Part shown: piece after piece, positions 1 through 6,046 of the stretch | Layout of the letters: each line of letters begins with the position of its first letter | Position numbering within the stretch: position 1 is the first letter of the stretch | Assembly: GCA_900313545.1 (NCBI GenBank) | Contig: OMRS01000271.1 | Span: forward strand, 1 to 8,168 | From: an uncultured Eubacteriales bacterium | Lineage (GTDB): Bacteria > Bacillota_A > Clostridia > Christensenellales > Aristaeellaceae | DNA length: 8,168 bases | Direction: 5' to 3' | The notes under the pieces: model-generated | The model's input: the letters and a program-made list of their open reading frames with translations, nothing else | Databases searched by the model: none | What the model was told of the DNA's origin: nothing | Program-made: the position numbers and the translations under genes

Positions 1-714
1 GCCCGCATTGCCGGGGGAGATGTGCGCTCCGCCCTGGGCGCGCTGGAGCTGGCGGTGCTCACCACCGACAAGGACCCTGATGGCGTCATCCGCATCACCC
101 CGGAGGTCGCGGCGGAATCCATCCAGAAGCCCGTGCTCCGGCTGGATGACTCCCTGTACTATGACATGCTCTCCGCATTCTGCAAGAGCCTCCGCGGCAG
201 CGATTCGGATGCGGCGCTGGCCTGGTTTGCCCGGCTGCTCTATGCCGGCGTGGATCCCCGTCTCATCGTCCGTCGCATCATCGTTCATGCCAGCGAGGAT
301 GTCGGGCTGGCCAACCCCACGGCCCTTCTGCAGGCCACCGCCTGCGCCCGTGCCCTGGAAACCGTGGGCATGCCCGAGGCCAGGCTGTCCATCGCCCAGG
401 CCATCATCGCCGTGTGCGAAAGCCCCAAGTCCAACTCCGTCTGCGCCGCCCTGGAGGCCTGCATGAGGGATGCCGCGCAGGGAAGCTGCGGCCCGGTCCC
501 CCCGCACCTGCGGGACACCCACTACAGCGGTGCGGACAAAATGGGCAGCGGAAAGGGCTACCTGTATCCCCATGACTATCCCGGCCACTGGGTGCCCCAG
601 GATTATATGCCCCCGGAACTGGCCGGCCGCCGCTACTACATCCCCTCTGATCAGGGCCAGGAGGCCCGCCTGCGGGAGCGCAGGGCCCTGCGGGGCATTC
701 AGGATCCCCTCTAA
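1..714 (+). CDS. rarA: Replication-associated recombination protein A (RarA/MgsA), C-terminal part
   Basis: The reading frame is open from base 1 and ends at TAA 712-714, giving 237 residues. The family is usually a little over 400 residues, so the N-terminal half with the Walker A/B ATPase motifs lies outside the window. The first visible residues read GGDVRSALGALELA, the sensor-2 region of the RarA/MgsA/WRNIP1 AAA+ clade (sensor arginine at visible residue 9). After it come the helical tetramerisation domain (LDDSLYYDMLSAF, then SEDVGLANP and AIIAVCESPKSNSV) and the C-terminal tail GKGYLYPHDYPGHWVPQDY, both hallmarks of this family. RarA acts in the cytoplasm at stalled or collapsed replication forks together with SSB. 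It is a housekeeping gene, convergent with the operon that follows and apparently unrelated to it. The GTG at 22 is internal to the protein, not a start. Identification is firm. Confidence 0.95.
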   Translation, partial: ARIAGGDVRSALGALELAVLTTDKDPDGVIRITPEVAAESIQKPVLRLDDSLYYDMLSAFCKSLRGSDSDAALAWFARLLYAGVDPRLIVRRIIVHASEDVGLANPTALLQATACARALETVGMPEARLSIAQAIIAVCESPKSNSVCAALEACMRDAAQGSCGPVPPHLRDTHYSGADKMGSGKGYLYPHDYPGHWVPQDYMPPELAGRRYYIPSDQGQEARLRERRALRGIQDPL

Positions 715-715
715 A

Positions 716-758
716 ACACATCGCCCCTCCCCGTCTTTCCCGGGGAGGGGCGATGTGT
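716..758. terminator. Bidirectional intrinsic terminator between rarA and the dlt-like operon
   Basis: A perfect 17-bp inverted repeat (716-732 pairs with 742-758) encloses a 9-base loop. It begins two bases after the rarA stop codon and lies three bases beyond the stop codon of the convergent minus-strand gene. On the minus strand the stem runs into TTTT then AGAGG. On the plus strand it is followed by the weaker tract GCTTTA. Both convergent units probably end here, with better termination for the minus-strand operon. This is seen directly; termination strength is inferred. Confidence 0.85.
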
Positions 759-761
759 GCT

Positions 762-1607
762 TTAGCGGAAGGCCCAGTGCACCAGGGTCCATCCGGCGTC
801 CGGGCTTTTGCTTCCGGTGTCGATCACGGCCACGCCACGCTGTACCGGACTGTGGGGATAAATGGCGGCCGCCCGGCTTTCCGTCAGAAGGCAGATTCCC
901 TCCGGCATCCATTTTTCCCCGTCCCCGTAGATGGCAAAGTCCACCAGAATCCGGTGGTCATTGATGCGGCGCACCCGGGTGCACACGCCAAATCCGCCCT
1001 TGGTCAGCCCGTCTTCCCGCCAGGAAAACCAGCCGTCCCTCAGGCTGTATCGGGAGCTGTCCGCCAGGACGGGGATTTTTCCCAGGTACCGGCCGCACAG
1101 CTCCGGCACCTTCTCCTCCGAAACGCTTCCGCCCTCTCCGGTCTCCCGCACCAGGTCCGGCTCCCAGATTCGAAGATACTCCACCGCAAAATCCAGCAGC
1201 TGGCCTTCGGTCCTGGATTCCGCGGTATAGGCGGCGTCCCTGGCAAAGCGCTGCCCGGCAAAGATCGTGAGGAACAGGTTGAGGGTGATGCGGTCCGCAT
1301 CCGTCACCTCGATCTCCTCCCCCTCATAGGGCGTGGCCTTCAGGTAGGTTCCCGAGGCATAGCCCCGGATCCCCTGCCACGAGACCAGCAGCAGTCCCTC
1401 CTCCGTCTCCTCGCCCAGGAAGACCACCGTATCCCCCAGGGGGATGTGTCCAAGCTCCCTGGCGCGCTTCCCCGGCTGTTCCCGCAGGGTCACATACTCA
1501 TTGACATCCGTCACCACCATGGGATCTCCAAAGGCCGGCGATGAAAGGACGGGCGCGTGCAGCAGACAGAGAAGGAGGACCAGCAGGCACAGGGGTCTGC
1601 ATTTCAT
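762..1607 (-). CDS. Secreted SH3b-domain protein, last gene of the dlt-like operon
   Basis: The product is a 281-residue exported protein of unknown specific function. Residues 1-27 form a signal peptide: MKCR, a long Leu/Val stretch, then a probable cleavage site near SSPAFG. No lipobox cysteine is placed to make it a lipoprotein. Residues about 31-90 look like a bacterial SH3 domain (YVTLREQPGKRARELGHIPL, a VVFLGE strand, then GIRGYASGTYLK), a fold that often binds peptidoglycan or other wall components. Residues 100-281 form a second, alpha/beta-looking domain that I do not recognise. The ATG at 1607 is preferred over an in-frame GTG at 1616, because the GTG lies inside the GGAGGT ribosome binding site of the ATG. 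The gene follows the carrier-protein gene by 53 bases with a hairpin between them, so it is probably co-transcribed but possibly at a different level. A role at the wall near the modified polymer is an inference from location and domain. Confidence 0.8.
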   Translation of the reverse strand: MKCRPLCLLVLLLCLLHAPVLSSPAFGDPMVVTDVNEYVTLREQPGKRARELGHIPLGDTVVFLGEETEEGLLLVSWQGIRGYASGTYLKATPYEGEEIEVTDADRITLNLFLTIFAGQRFARDAAYTAESRTEGQLLDFAVEYLRIWEPDLVRETGEGGSVSEEKVPELCGRYLGKIPVLADSSRYSLRDGWFSWREDGLTKGGFGVCTRVRRINDHRILVDFAIYGDGEKWMPEGICLLTESRAAAIYPHSPVQRGVAVIDTGSKSPDAGWTLVHWAFR

Positions 1608-1614
1608 GACTCTC

Positions 1615-1620
1615 ACCTCC
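1615..1620 (-). promoter_or_regulatory. Ribosome binding site of the SH3b gene (decides the start)
   Basis: On the minus strand GGAGGT is followed by 7 bases and then ATG (1607-1605), an ideal Shine-Dalgarno arrangement. The longer alternative start, GTG at 1616-1614, overlaps this site and would have no comparable signal of its own. Confidence 0.8.
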
Positions 1621-1629
1621 GAAATGGCG

Positions 1630-1654
1630 CATGCCCCGGCGGGGCCGGGGCATG
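1630..1654 (-). other. GC-rich hairpin between the carrier-protein and SH3b genes
   Basis: An 11-bp perfect inverted repeat (1630-1640 with 1644-1654) with a 3-base loop lies directly after the TAA of the acyl carrier protein gene. No T tract follows on the minus strand, where the next bases are CGCCATTTCGGAGG leading into the SH3b ribosome binding site. It therefore does not look like a complete intrinsic terminator. It may act as a partial terminator, a processing site or a 3'-end protector that sets different amounts of the two products. The structure is seen directly; its function is inferred. Confidence 0.55.
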
Positions 1655-1660
1655 AAATGC

Positions 1661-1891
1661 TTATTCGTCCTGAAGACGCGTCACCATGGCAGCCATGGCG
1701 TCCACGCTGTTGAAATTGGCGGGCACGATCTCGGTGGCGGGAATGGAAATGTCAAACTCGTCATTGAGCGCGCCGATGATCTGAATGATGTCCAGGGAGG
1801 ACAGCATCCCGTCGTCAATCAGGGTGGTGCAGCCGGCATAGTCAAGATCGTCCCGGATCTCCTCAAGCAGTTCGATAATGGTCTCTTTCAT
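1661..1891 (-). CDS. Small acyl/aminoacyl carrier protein (DltC-like)
   Basis: A 76-residue acidic protein with the length and four-helix pattern of acyl and D-alanyl carrier proteins. The phosphopantetheine attachment site is Ser32 in GMLSSLDIIQII. The residue before it, normally Asp (DSL/DSM/DSF), is Ser31. The downstream pattern ALNDEFDISIP followed by VPANFNSVDAMAAM fits helix II, the loop and helix III of single-domain carriers found beside DltA-like ligases. The holo form would carry an aminoacyl thioester made by the ligase at 3106-4632 and hand it to the MBOAT protein at the inner membrane face. ATG at 1891 has GGAGG 8 bases upstream. The gene lies 42 bases after the decarboxylase gene in the same operon. 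Membership in the carrier-protein family is firm. The cargo is unknown, and whether a phosphopantetheinyl transferase accepts the SSL site is not certain. Confidence 0.88.
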   Translation of the reverse strand: MKETIIELLEEIRDDLDYAGCTTLIDDGMLSSLDIIQIIGALNDEFDISIPATEIVPANFNSVDAMAAMVTRLQDE

Positions 1892-1933
1892 GTTCTTTTC
1901 CTCCAGTTTCTTTCATTAGAAATACAAGCCTTG

Positions 1934-3109
1934 TCAGTTTCCGGCCCCGCCGGGCGTGTTGAGCGTCCAGGAGGGCACGGCGCCGCGGGCCTCCCGCAGC
2001 ACGCCCTCCCGCAGGAGCAGCACCCGGGGAAGGTCCCGGGACAGGAACAGTCCCGGCGCCTCCGTCACGGAATAGGCGCCGCAGTGCCGGAAGGCGATGA
2101 CGTCCCCGGGGGCGATGCGCCCGAAGGGCGCCGCGCGCACCAGCACGTCCGCCGTGGTGCACAGGCTGCCGCAGACCATGACCGGTCCCGGCGCGCCCTG
2201 GGCATGCTCCGCCCCTTCAAGCAGCTCCATCACGGGCACGCGCATGCCCATGCTGCCTCCATAATAGTTGAGATGGTGCATGCCCCCGTCCACAATGGCG
2301 TAGGTCTGGCCCTTGACCACCTTCACATCCTCGACGGTGGTCAGGTAGGTCCCGCACTCGCTGGCCAGGTACCTGCCCATCTCCACCGTCACCGGGGCCT
2401 TTTCCTGGAGCGCATGAAGGTCCGGGGCAAGCTCCCGGAGCAGCTGCAGGGGATCCTCCCGGTCCTCATTGTCAAAATAGGGATAATACAGCCCGGTGCC
2501 GTACTCCACGCTCTCAGCGGCAAACCCGTGCGCGTCCCTGAGTTCGTCGATGAACTCCGAGAGCATCTGCAGCTCTCCCCGCTGGTCCTTGAGGCGCTTT
2601 CTCTGGGTGCCGGAAAAGTAGTGAAGACCGCACATGTGCAGATGAGGGAAGCGCTCCCTCGTGTCCACCAGGCCGATCAGGTCCGCGCGGTCCATGCCAA
2701 ACTGGGAGCCCGCGCTCAGGCGCAGAAGCACCCGCAGGGTCACGCCCGCCTTCGCCGCCCCCTCCTCCAGAAGCGCCGCCTGCAGGGGGGATTCGCAGGA
2801 GAACAGCCGCACGCCGAAAGCGATGGCGTCACGGATATGCGGACCGGTTTTGTTGACGCCCGAGAGCAGGATCCGCTCCGGGGCCATCCCTGTCCTTTGG
2901 CAGATGGCAAACTCCCCCGGGGAACAGACCTCCAGCAGACTGACCTCCCCGGACATGGCCTCCACCAGGAACGGGTTCGCCTTGATGGAATAGCACAGCC
3001 GCACCGGCGAGAGGATCTCGCTGCAGGCGCGGGCGCGGGTGAGGAGGGCGTCCTCGTCAAAGCAGTACAGGGGGGTTGCGGCCCCCGCCAGGATTTCCCG
3101 CAGTGTCAC
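1934..3109 (-). CDS. Fold-type III PLP-dependent decarboxylase (DapDC/ODC superfamily)
   Basis: A 391-residue enzyme of the alanine-racemase-fold decarboxylases. Visible motifs: Lys43 in YSIKANP forms the PLP Schiff base. LHYFSGTQ (His163, Ser166) matches the family HxxxGS region. YGTGLYYP (204-206) stands where GGG binds the PLP phosphate. EMGRY (243-247) replaces the usual EPGR. CGSLCTTADV (Cys317) is the second active-site segment, and CGAYS (Tyr346) the third. The CGxLCTxxD form differs from the CES segment of lysine-pathway LysA. It resembles, from memory, decarboxylases working beside a ligase and a carrier protein, such as BtrK of butirosin synthesis (acts on glutamyl-S-ACP) and the exosortase-associated decarboxylase. 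The GTG start at 3109 overlaps the ligase stop codon (GTGA), so the two are translationally coupled. It probably prepares the amino acid used by this operon, either free or carrier-bound. The exact substrate is unknown. A racemase-like or non-biosynthetic DAP/ornithine activity is an alternative. Confidence 0.87.
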   Translation of the reverse strand: MTLREILAGAATPLYCFDEDALLTRARACSEILSPVRLCYSIKANPFLVEAMSGEVSLLEVCSPGEFAICQRTGMAPERILLSGVNKTGPHIRDAIAFGVRLFSCESPLQAALLEEGAAKAGVTLRVLLRLSAGSQFGMDRADLIGLVDTRERFPHLHMCGLHYFSGTQRKRLKDQRGELQMLSEFIDELRDAHGFAAESVEYGTGLYYPYFDNEDREDPLQLLRELAPDLHALQEKAPVTVEMGRYLASECGTYLTTVEDVKVVKGQTYAIVDGGMHHLNYYGGSMGMRVPVMELLEGAEHAQGAPGPVMVCGSLCTTADVLVRAAPFGRIAPGDVIAFRHCGAYSVTEAPGLFLSRDLPRVLLLREGVLREARGAVPSWTLNTPGGAGN

Positions 3110-4632
3110 AGCCGCTTCCCCCTCTTCTCCTCATACAGATTCATGAGCGCCTGCCGGTCGATTTTGCCGTTCTTGTTGAGGGGCATGGTCTCCACCTGCA
3201 CAAAGATGTTGGGAATCATGTATTCCGGCAGGGTGACGCGAAGCTGCTCCCCGGCCTGGACCCGGTCCAGCTCGCCGCTGACAAAGGCCAGGATCTTGCC
3301 CTTCTTTTCCAGGTACTGGCAGCAGGCCCGGTCCACTCCCGGCAGGGCCTGCAGGGCCGTATCGATCTCCGTCAGCTCGATGCGGTGGCCCATGTGCTTG
3401 ACCTGGAAATCCTTGCGGGAGACATACACCAGCTCGCCGTTTTCTCCGATGCGCACCAGGTCGCCGGTGCGGTACATGGTCTCATTCCAGCAGGGATTGA
3501 GGGGATTCTGCACAAACACCTGGGCGGTGCGCTCCGCGTCCCGGTAATATCCCAGCGCCACGCTGCTCCCGCACACGCACAGCTCCCCGACGCCCCCGGG
3601 CTGCGTGACCTCCCGGTTCTCCTCGTCCAGCAGGAACACCCGCTCGTTGTCAAAGGGAATGCCGATGGGCAGGGATTCCCCCTCCGCAAACTCCCGGTCC
3701 AGCACATAGTAGGTGCAGTTGCAGGTGATCTCCGTGGGCCCGTAGAGGTTCACATACATCGCCTGCGGCAGATAGCGGCGCAGCTTGTTGAGGTGCCTGA
3801 CCGGCATGACCTCTCCGGAGAAGAGGATGCCCCGCACCGTCTCCGGGGTCCGGTAGGCCAGGGCGTTCATGGTGGTCAGGAAGCACAGGGCGCTCACCGC
3901 CCAGACCATCAGGGTCACCCGCCTGTCGCACAGGAAGTCCATGAGGACCACCGGCTGGGTAAAATAGGACGTGGGAATGATCTCCACCCGGGCTCCCGTA
4001 AAGATGCCGCTGTAGATGTCCTTGACCGACACGTCAAAATCAAACGGCGCCTGATTGGCCAGCACATCCTCCCGGGTGATGGAAAAGGTCCGGACAAAGA
4101 CCGGGATGAAATCCAGCACATTGCGGTGGCACACCACCACGCCCTTGGGGGTGCCGGTGCTTCCGGAGGTAAAATTGACGTACAGGGGATCCAGGTCCGT
4201 CATGGCGCCGCGGCGGGCCCGGAGCAGCTCCCCGTCCTCCGGTTCCTGCCGGATCTCCTCGATGAGCAGCACAGGCAGGCTGGTGATTTCGGCCAGCTGC
4301 GCGGCATGCTCCCGGTCCGTCACCACCAGACGGGCCTGCAGGGTCTCCAGCATCGCCTGAATCCTCGCCGCAGGGTGGCGAAGATTCAGCTGGGAATAGG
4401 CGCAGCCGGCATACACCGCGCCCATGAATCCCACGATGGAGGCGGTGCCCTTCTCAAGATAAAACGGCACCACCGTGCGTCCGGGAGTCAGCTTTGCCAT
4501 GCAGCTGCCGGCGCGGCGCGCCTCCTCCCTCAGCCGGGCAAAGGTGATTTCGCTCTCAGGGTCCGCAAAAGCCACCTTCTCCGGATTTTCCCGGCAGGTT
4601 GCCTCCAGCCGGTCCAGTATCAGATTCTCCAT
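3106..4632 (-). CDS. Amino acid-adenylating carrier-protein ligase (DltA-like)
   Basis: A 508-residue ANL-superfamily enzyme, the usual length for DltA. It would use ATP to adenylate an amino acid and transfer it to the phosphopantetheine of the carrier protein in the cytoplasm. Motifs in order: P-loop FTSGSTGTPKG (154-164); A4 FDFDVSVKDIY with Asp200, the residue that pairs with the substrate amino group in PheA and DltA; FSGEVMP (271-277); NLYGPTEITCNCT (295-307); YRTGDLV (387-393); GHRIELTEID (415-424); and the catalytic A10 lysine Lys490 in NKNGKID. In DltA the segment reads FCGE, with a Cys reported to choose D- over L-alanine. Here it is FSGE (Ser272), and the pocket Val positions after GPTE are Cys304/Cys306. 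D-alanine should therefore not be assumed. The start ATG at 4632 has an AGGTGG site upstream and begins 10 bases after the DltD-like gene. The in-frame extension to 4818 is rejected because it runs through that gene. Confidence 0.9.
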   Translation of the reverse strand: MENLILDRLEATCRENPEKVAFADPESEITFARLREEARRAGSCMAKLTPGRTVVPFYLEKGTASIVGFMGAVYAGCAYSQLNLRHPAARIQAMLETLQARLVVTDREHAAQLAEITSLPVLLIEEIRQEPEDGELLRARRGAMTDLDPLYVNFTSGSTGTPKGVVVCHRNVLDFIPVFVRTFSITREDVLANQAPFDFDVSVKDIYSGIFTGARVEIIPTSYFTQPVVLMDFLCDRRVTLMVWAVSALCFLTTMNALAYRTPETVRGILFSGEVMPVRHLNKLRRYLPQAMYVNLYGPTEITCNCTYYVLDREFAEGESLPIGIPFDNERVFLLDEENREVTQPGGVGELCVCGSSVALGYYRDAERTAQVFVQNPLNPCWNETMYRTGDLVRIGENGELVYVSRKDFQVKHMGHRIELTEIDTALQALPGVDRACCQYLEKKGKILAFVSGELDRVQAGEQLRVTLPEYMIPNIFVQVETMPLNKNGKIDRQALMNLYEEKRGKRL

Positions 4633-4642
4633 AGTTTCCACC

Positions 4643-6034
4643 TCACCATCCTGCAGGATGCTGTTTGGCAAATGCATTGTAGTCGCCGGGATAATCATAG
4701 AACACCCGGGGATCCTGCTCCCCGCCCACGGGCCGCGCATAGACCCGCAGCTGGCACTCCTCCGGCACCTCAAACTGATAGGTGTTTTCCTCGCTGTAGT
4801 CCTGAAGCGTGTATTCATCTCCGCCCGGCGTCACGAGGACGAAGCGGTACTCCGCCTCCACGTCCAGGCCGGCATTGCACCCGGCCACATACTCCCCTGC
4901 GCTGTACTCTTCGTCGTACTCTTCGTCGTACTCTTCGCTGTCATTCACCGGGAACAGCCAGGTGTTGGTCACCCGGTCGATGCTGTCCAGGTACTCCCAC
5001 CGGCTGGGGAAGAACCATCCGGTCATGTCCCCGCCCTTCAGGTACGTATCAAGGACCTTTCCCACCACTTCCGAAAACAGGGCGGCGCCCTCCTCGTTCA
5101 GGTGGAAGGGGTCATAATAGTACCCGTCCAGTTCCGGCAGCAGCTGAGGGGTGGCCATCTGCAGGTTGATGCAGTCCATGTGATTTTCCTGGCAGAACTT
5201 CTGAAGGTTCTCGCAGTAGCTCAAAAAGGACGGCTGCGAAAGGACCCGGGCCGCGTGCTGGGGGCAGATGAGCACCAGGAACCGGCTGCCGCGGCTCTCC
5301 ACCAGGTCCCGGAATTCCAGAATACGCCGCTTGCAGTTGTCGTACATGGGCGCCCAGTCCACATCATTCTCATCCCGGTAAAGCATCTGGCGGATGGAGG
5401 CTTCTCCCTCCTCCGTGCCCGTCTGGTGGGCCACGTACCCGCGTCCCCTGTAGACGGCACCGTCAGGCATCTCTTCCTCGATCTTTGAGAAGGCCTCCTT
5501 TGCATTGAGGTGGAAGGCGATGGTCTTGGACACATCCTCCAGATTTTCCACGCCGAAGCCGCGCATGCGGATCAGCCTCTCCAGATACTGATGGTCATCT
5601 CCCGCCGTATCCAGATAGTACCGCAGCCGGGTGCCCAGTCCCTTCAGGAAGGGGCCGCCCTTGTAGTTGGCCTCGGGGGACTCCTTCACCGCATTGAGGA
5701 TGTCCGGTTCCATGCACAGGACCACCAGCTTCGGATTGTTTTTCACATACATGTTTTCCGTGACCGCCCTGAGCATCTGCAGTCCCGCGCTGACCACCGT
5801 CACGTCAAAGGTCTTCAGGCCCGTCTCACGGGTGATGACCTCCGGGTCCATCTGGTACTCCACCACGGAGGAGCCCACCATGGCCAGTTCGATATCGTCC
5901 GCCTCCTGCATCTCCCGGATGATCACCGCGCTGACGGCATCCGTCCGGGTAAAGACCATGCTGATCAGGGGCAGTGCGATGCCCAGAAACACAAAGAACA
6001 GGAGAAAGGCCATCCATTTTCCGAATTTCTTCAT
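4643..6034 (-). CDS. Membrane-anchored SGNH-fold protein (DltD-like) with acidic C-terminal extension
   Basis: A 463-residue protein with one N-terminal membrane segment (about 8-28) after MKKFGKW, and the rest predicted outside. The SGNH-hydrolase core covers about 48-335: block I is AMVGSSVVEY, with Ser56 as likely nucleophile, and block V is YYDPFHLNEEG, with Asp308 and His311 completing the triad. DltD proteins use the same arrangement to move D-alanine onto teichoic acid on the outer face, so an esterase/transferase role after the MBOAT step is likely. Beyond the catalytic core lies about 125 residues not typical of DltD: a Tyr/Trp-rich stretch, the acidic repeat EEYDEEYDEEY (368-378), and a beta-rich tail from 391 (VEAEYRFVLVTPGGDEYTL and on). 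The start ATG at 6034 has GAGGAGG 7 bases upstream. The gene lies 12 bases after the MBOAT gene and 10 before the ligase. The family call is strong; acceptor and cargo are unknown. Confidence 0.85.
   Translation of the reverse strand: MKKFGKWMAFLLFFVFLGIALPLISMVFTRTDAVSAVIIREMQEADDIELAMVGSSVVEYQMDPEVITRETGLKTFDVTVVSAGLQMLRAVTENMYVKNNPKLVVLCMEPDILNAVKESPEANYKGGPFLKGLGTRLRYYLDTAGDDHQYLERLIRMRGFGVENLEDVSKTIAFHLNAKEAFSKIEEEMPDGAVYRGRGYVAHQTGTEEGEASIRQMLYRDENDVDWAPMYDNCKRRILEFRDLVESRGSRFLVLICPQHAARVLSQPSFLSYCENLQKFCQENHMDCINLQMATPQLLPELDGYYYDPFHLNEEGAALFSEVVGKVLDTYLKGGDMTGWFFPSRWEYLDSIDRVTNTWLFPVNDSEEYDEEYDEEYSAGEYVAGCNAGLDVEAEYRFVLVTPGGDEYTLQDYSEENTYQFEVPEECQLRVYARPVGGEQDPRVFYDYPGDYNAFAKQHPAGW
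4905..4940 (-). repeat. Three tandem 12-bp units inside the SGNH gene
   Basis: The plus strand reads TACTCTTCGTCG twice and then TACTCTTCGCTG, three head-to-tail units in frame with the minus-strand protein. They encode the acidic EEYDEEYDEEY run. Because the unit is a multiple of three, slipped-strand copy changes would lengthen or shorten the acidic linker without breaking the gene. Confidence 0.85.
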
Positions 6035-6046
6035 CGCTCTTCCTCC

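Noticed and set aside
1631..3547. Long plus-strand open frame (638 codons) opposite the carrier, decarboxylase and ligase genes
   Set aside because: It is a shadow of the GC-rich minus-strand genes. Composition is low-complexity His/Gln/Arg/Gly, no family motif is visible, and it crosses several real gene boundaries.
3106..4632. Ligase as an NRPS module or a fatty-acyl ligase
   Set aside because: There is no condensation or fused carrier domain, the length is that of a stand-alone DltA, and the A4 Asp for an amino group is present, which argues against a fatty-acid substrate.
4633..4818. 62-codon N-terminal extension of the ligase
   Set aside because: It would overlap the SGNH gene deeply, its residues look random, and the ATG at 4632 has a good ribosome binding site and begins a normal-length DltA-like protein.
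4905..4940. Tandem repeat considered as a CRISPR or mobile-element trace
   Set aside because: Units are 12 bp with no spacers and lie in frame inside a coding region. This is a coding microsatellite-like repeat.
3076..5169. Long plus-strand open frame (697 codons) opposite the ligase and SGNH genes
   Set aside because: Antisense shadow with His/Arg/Pro-rich composition and a repetitive end produced by the 12-bp repeat and GC-rich DNA. The opposite strand carries unambiguous motifs.
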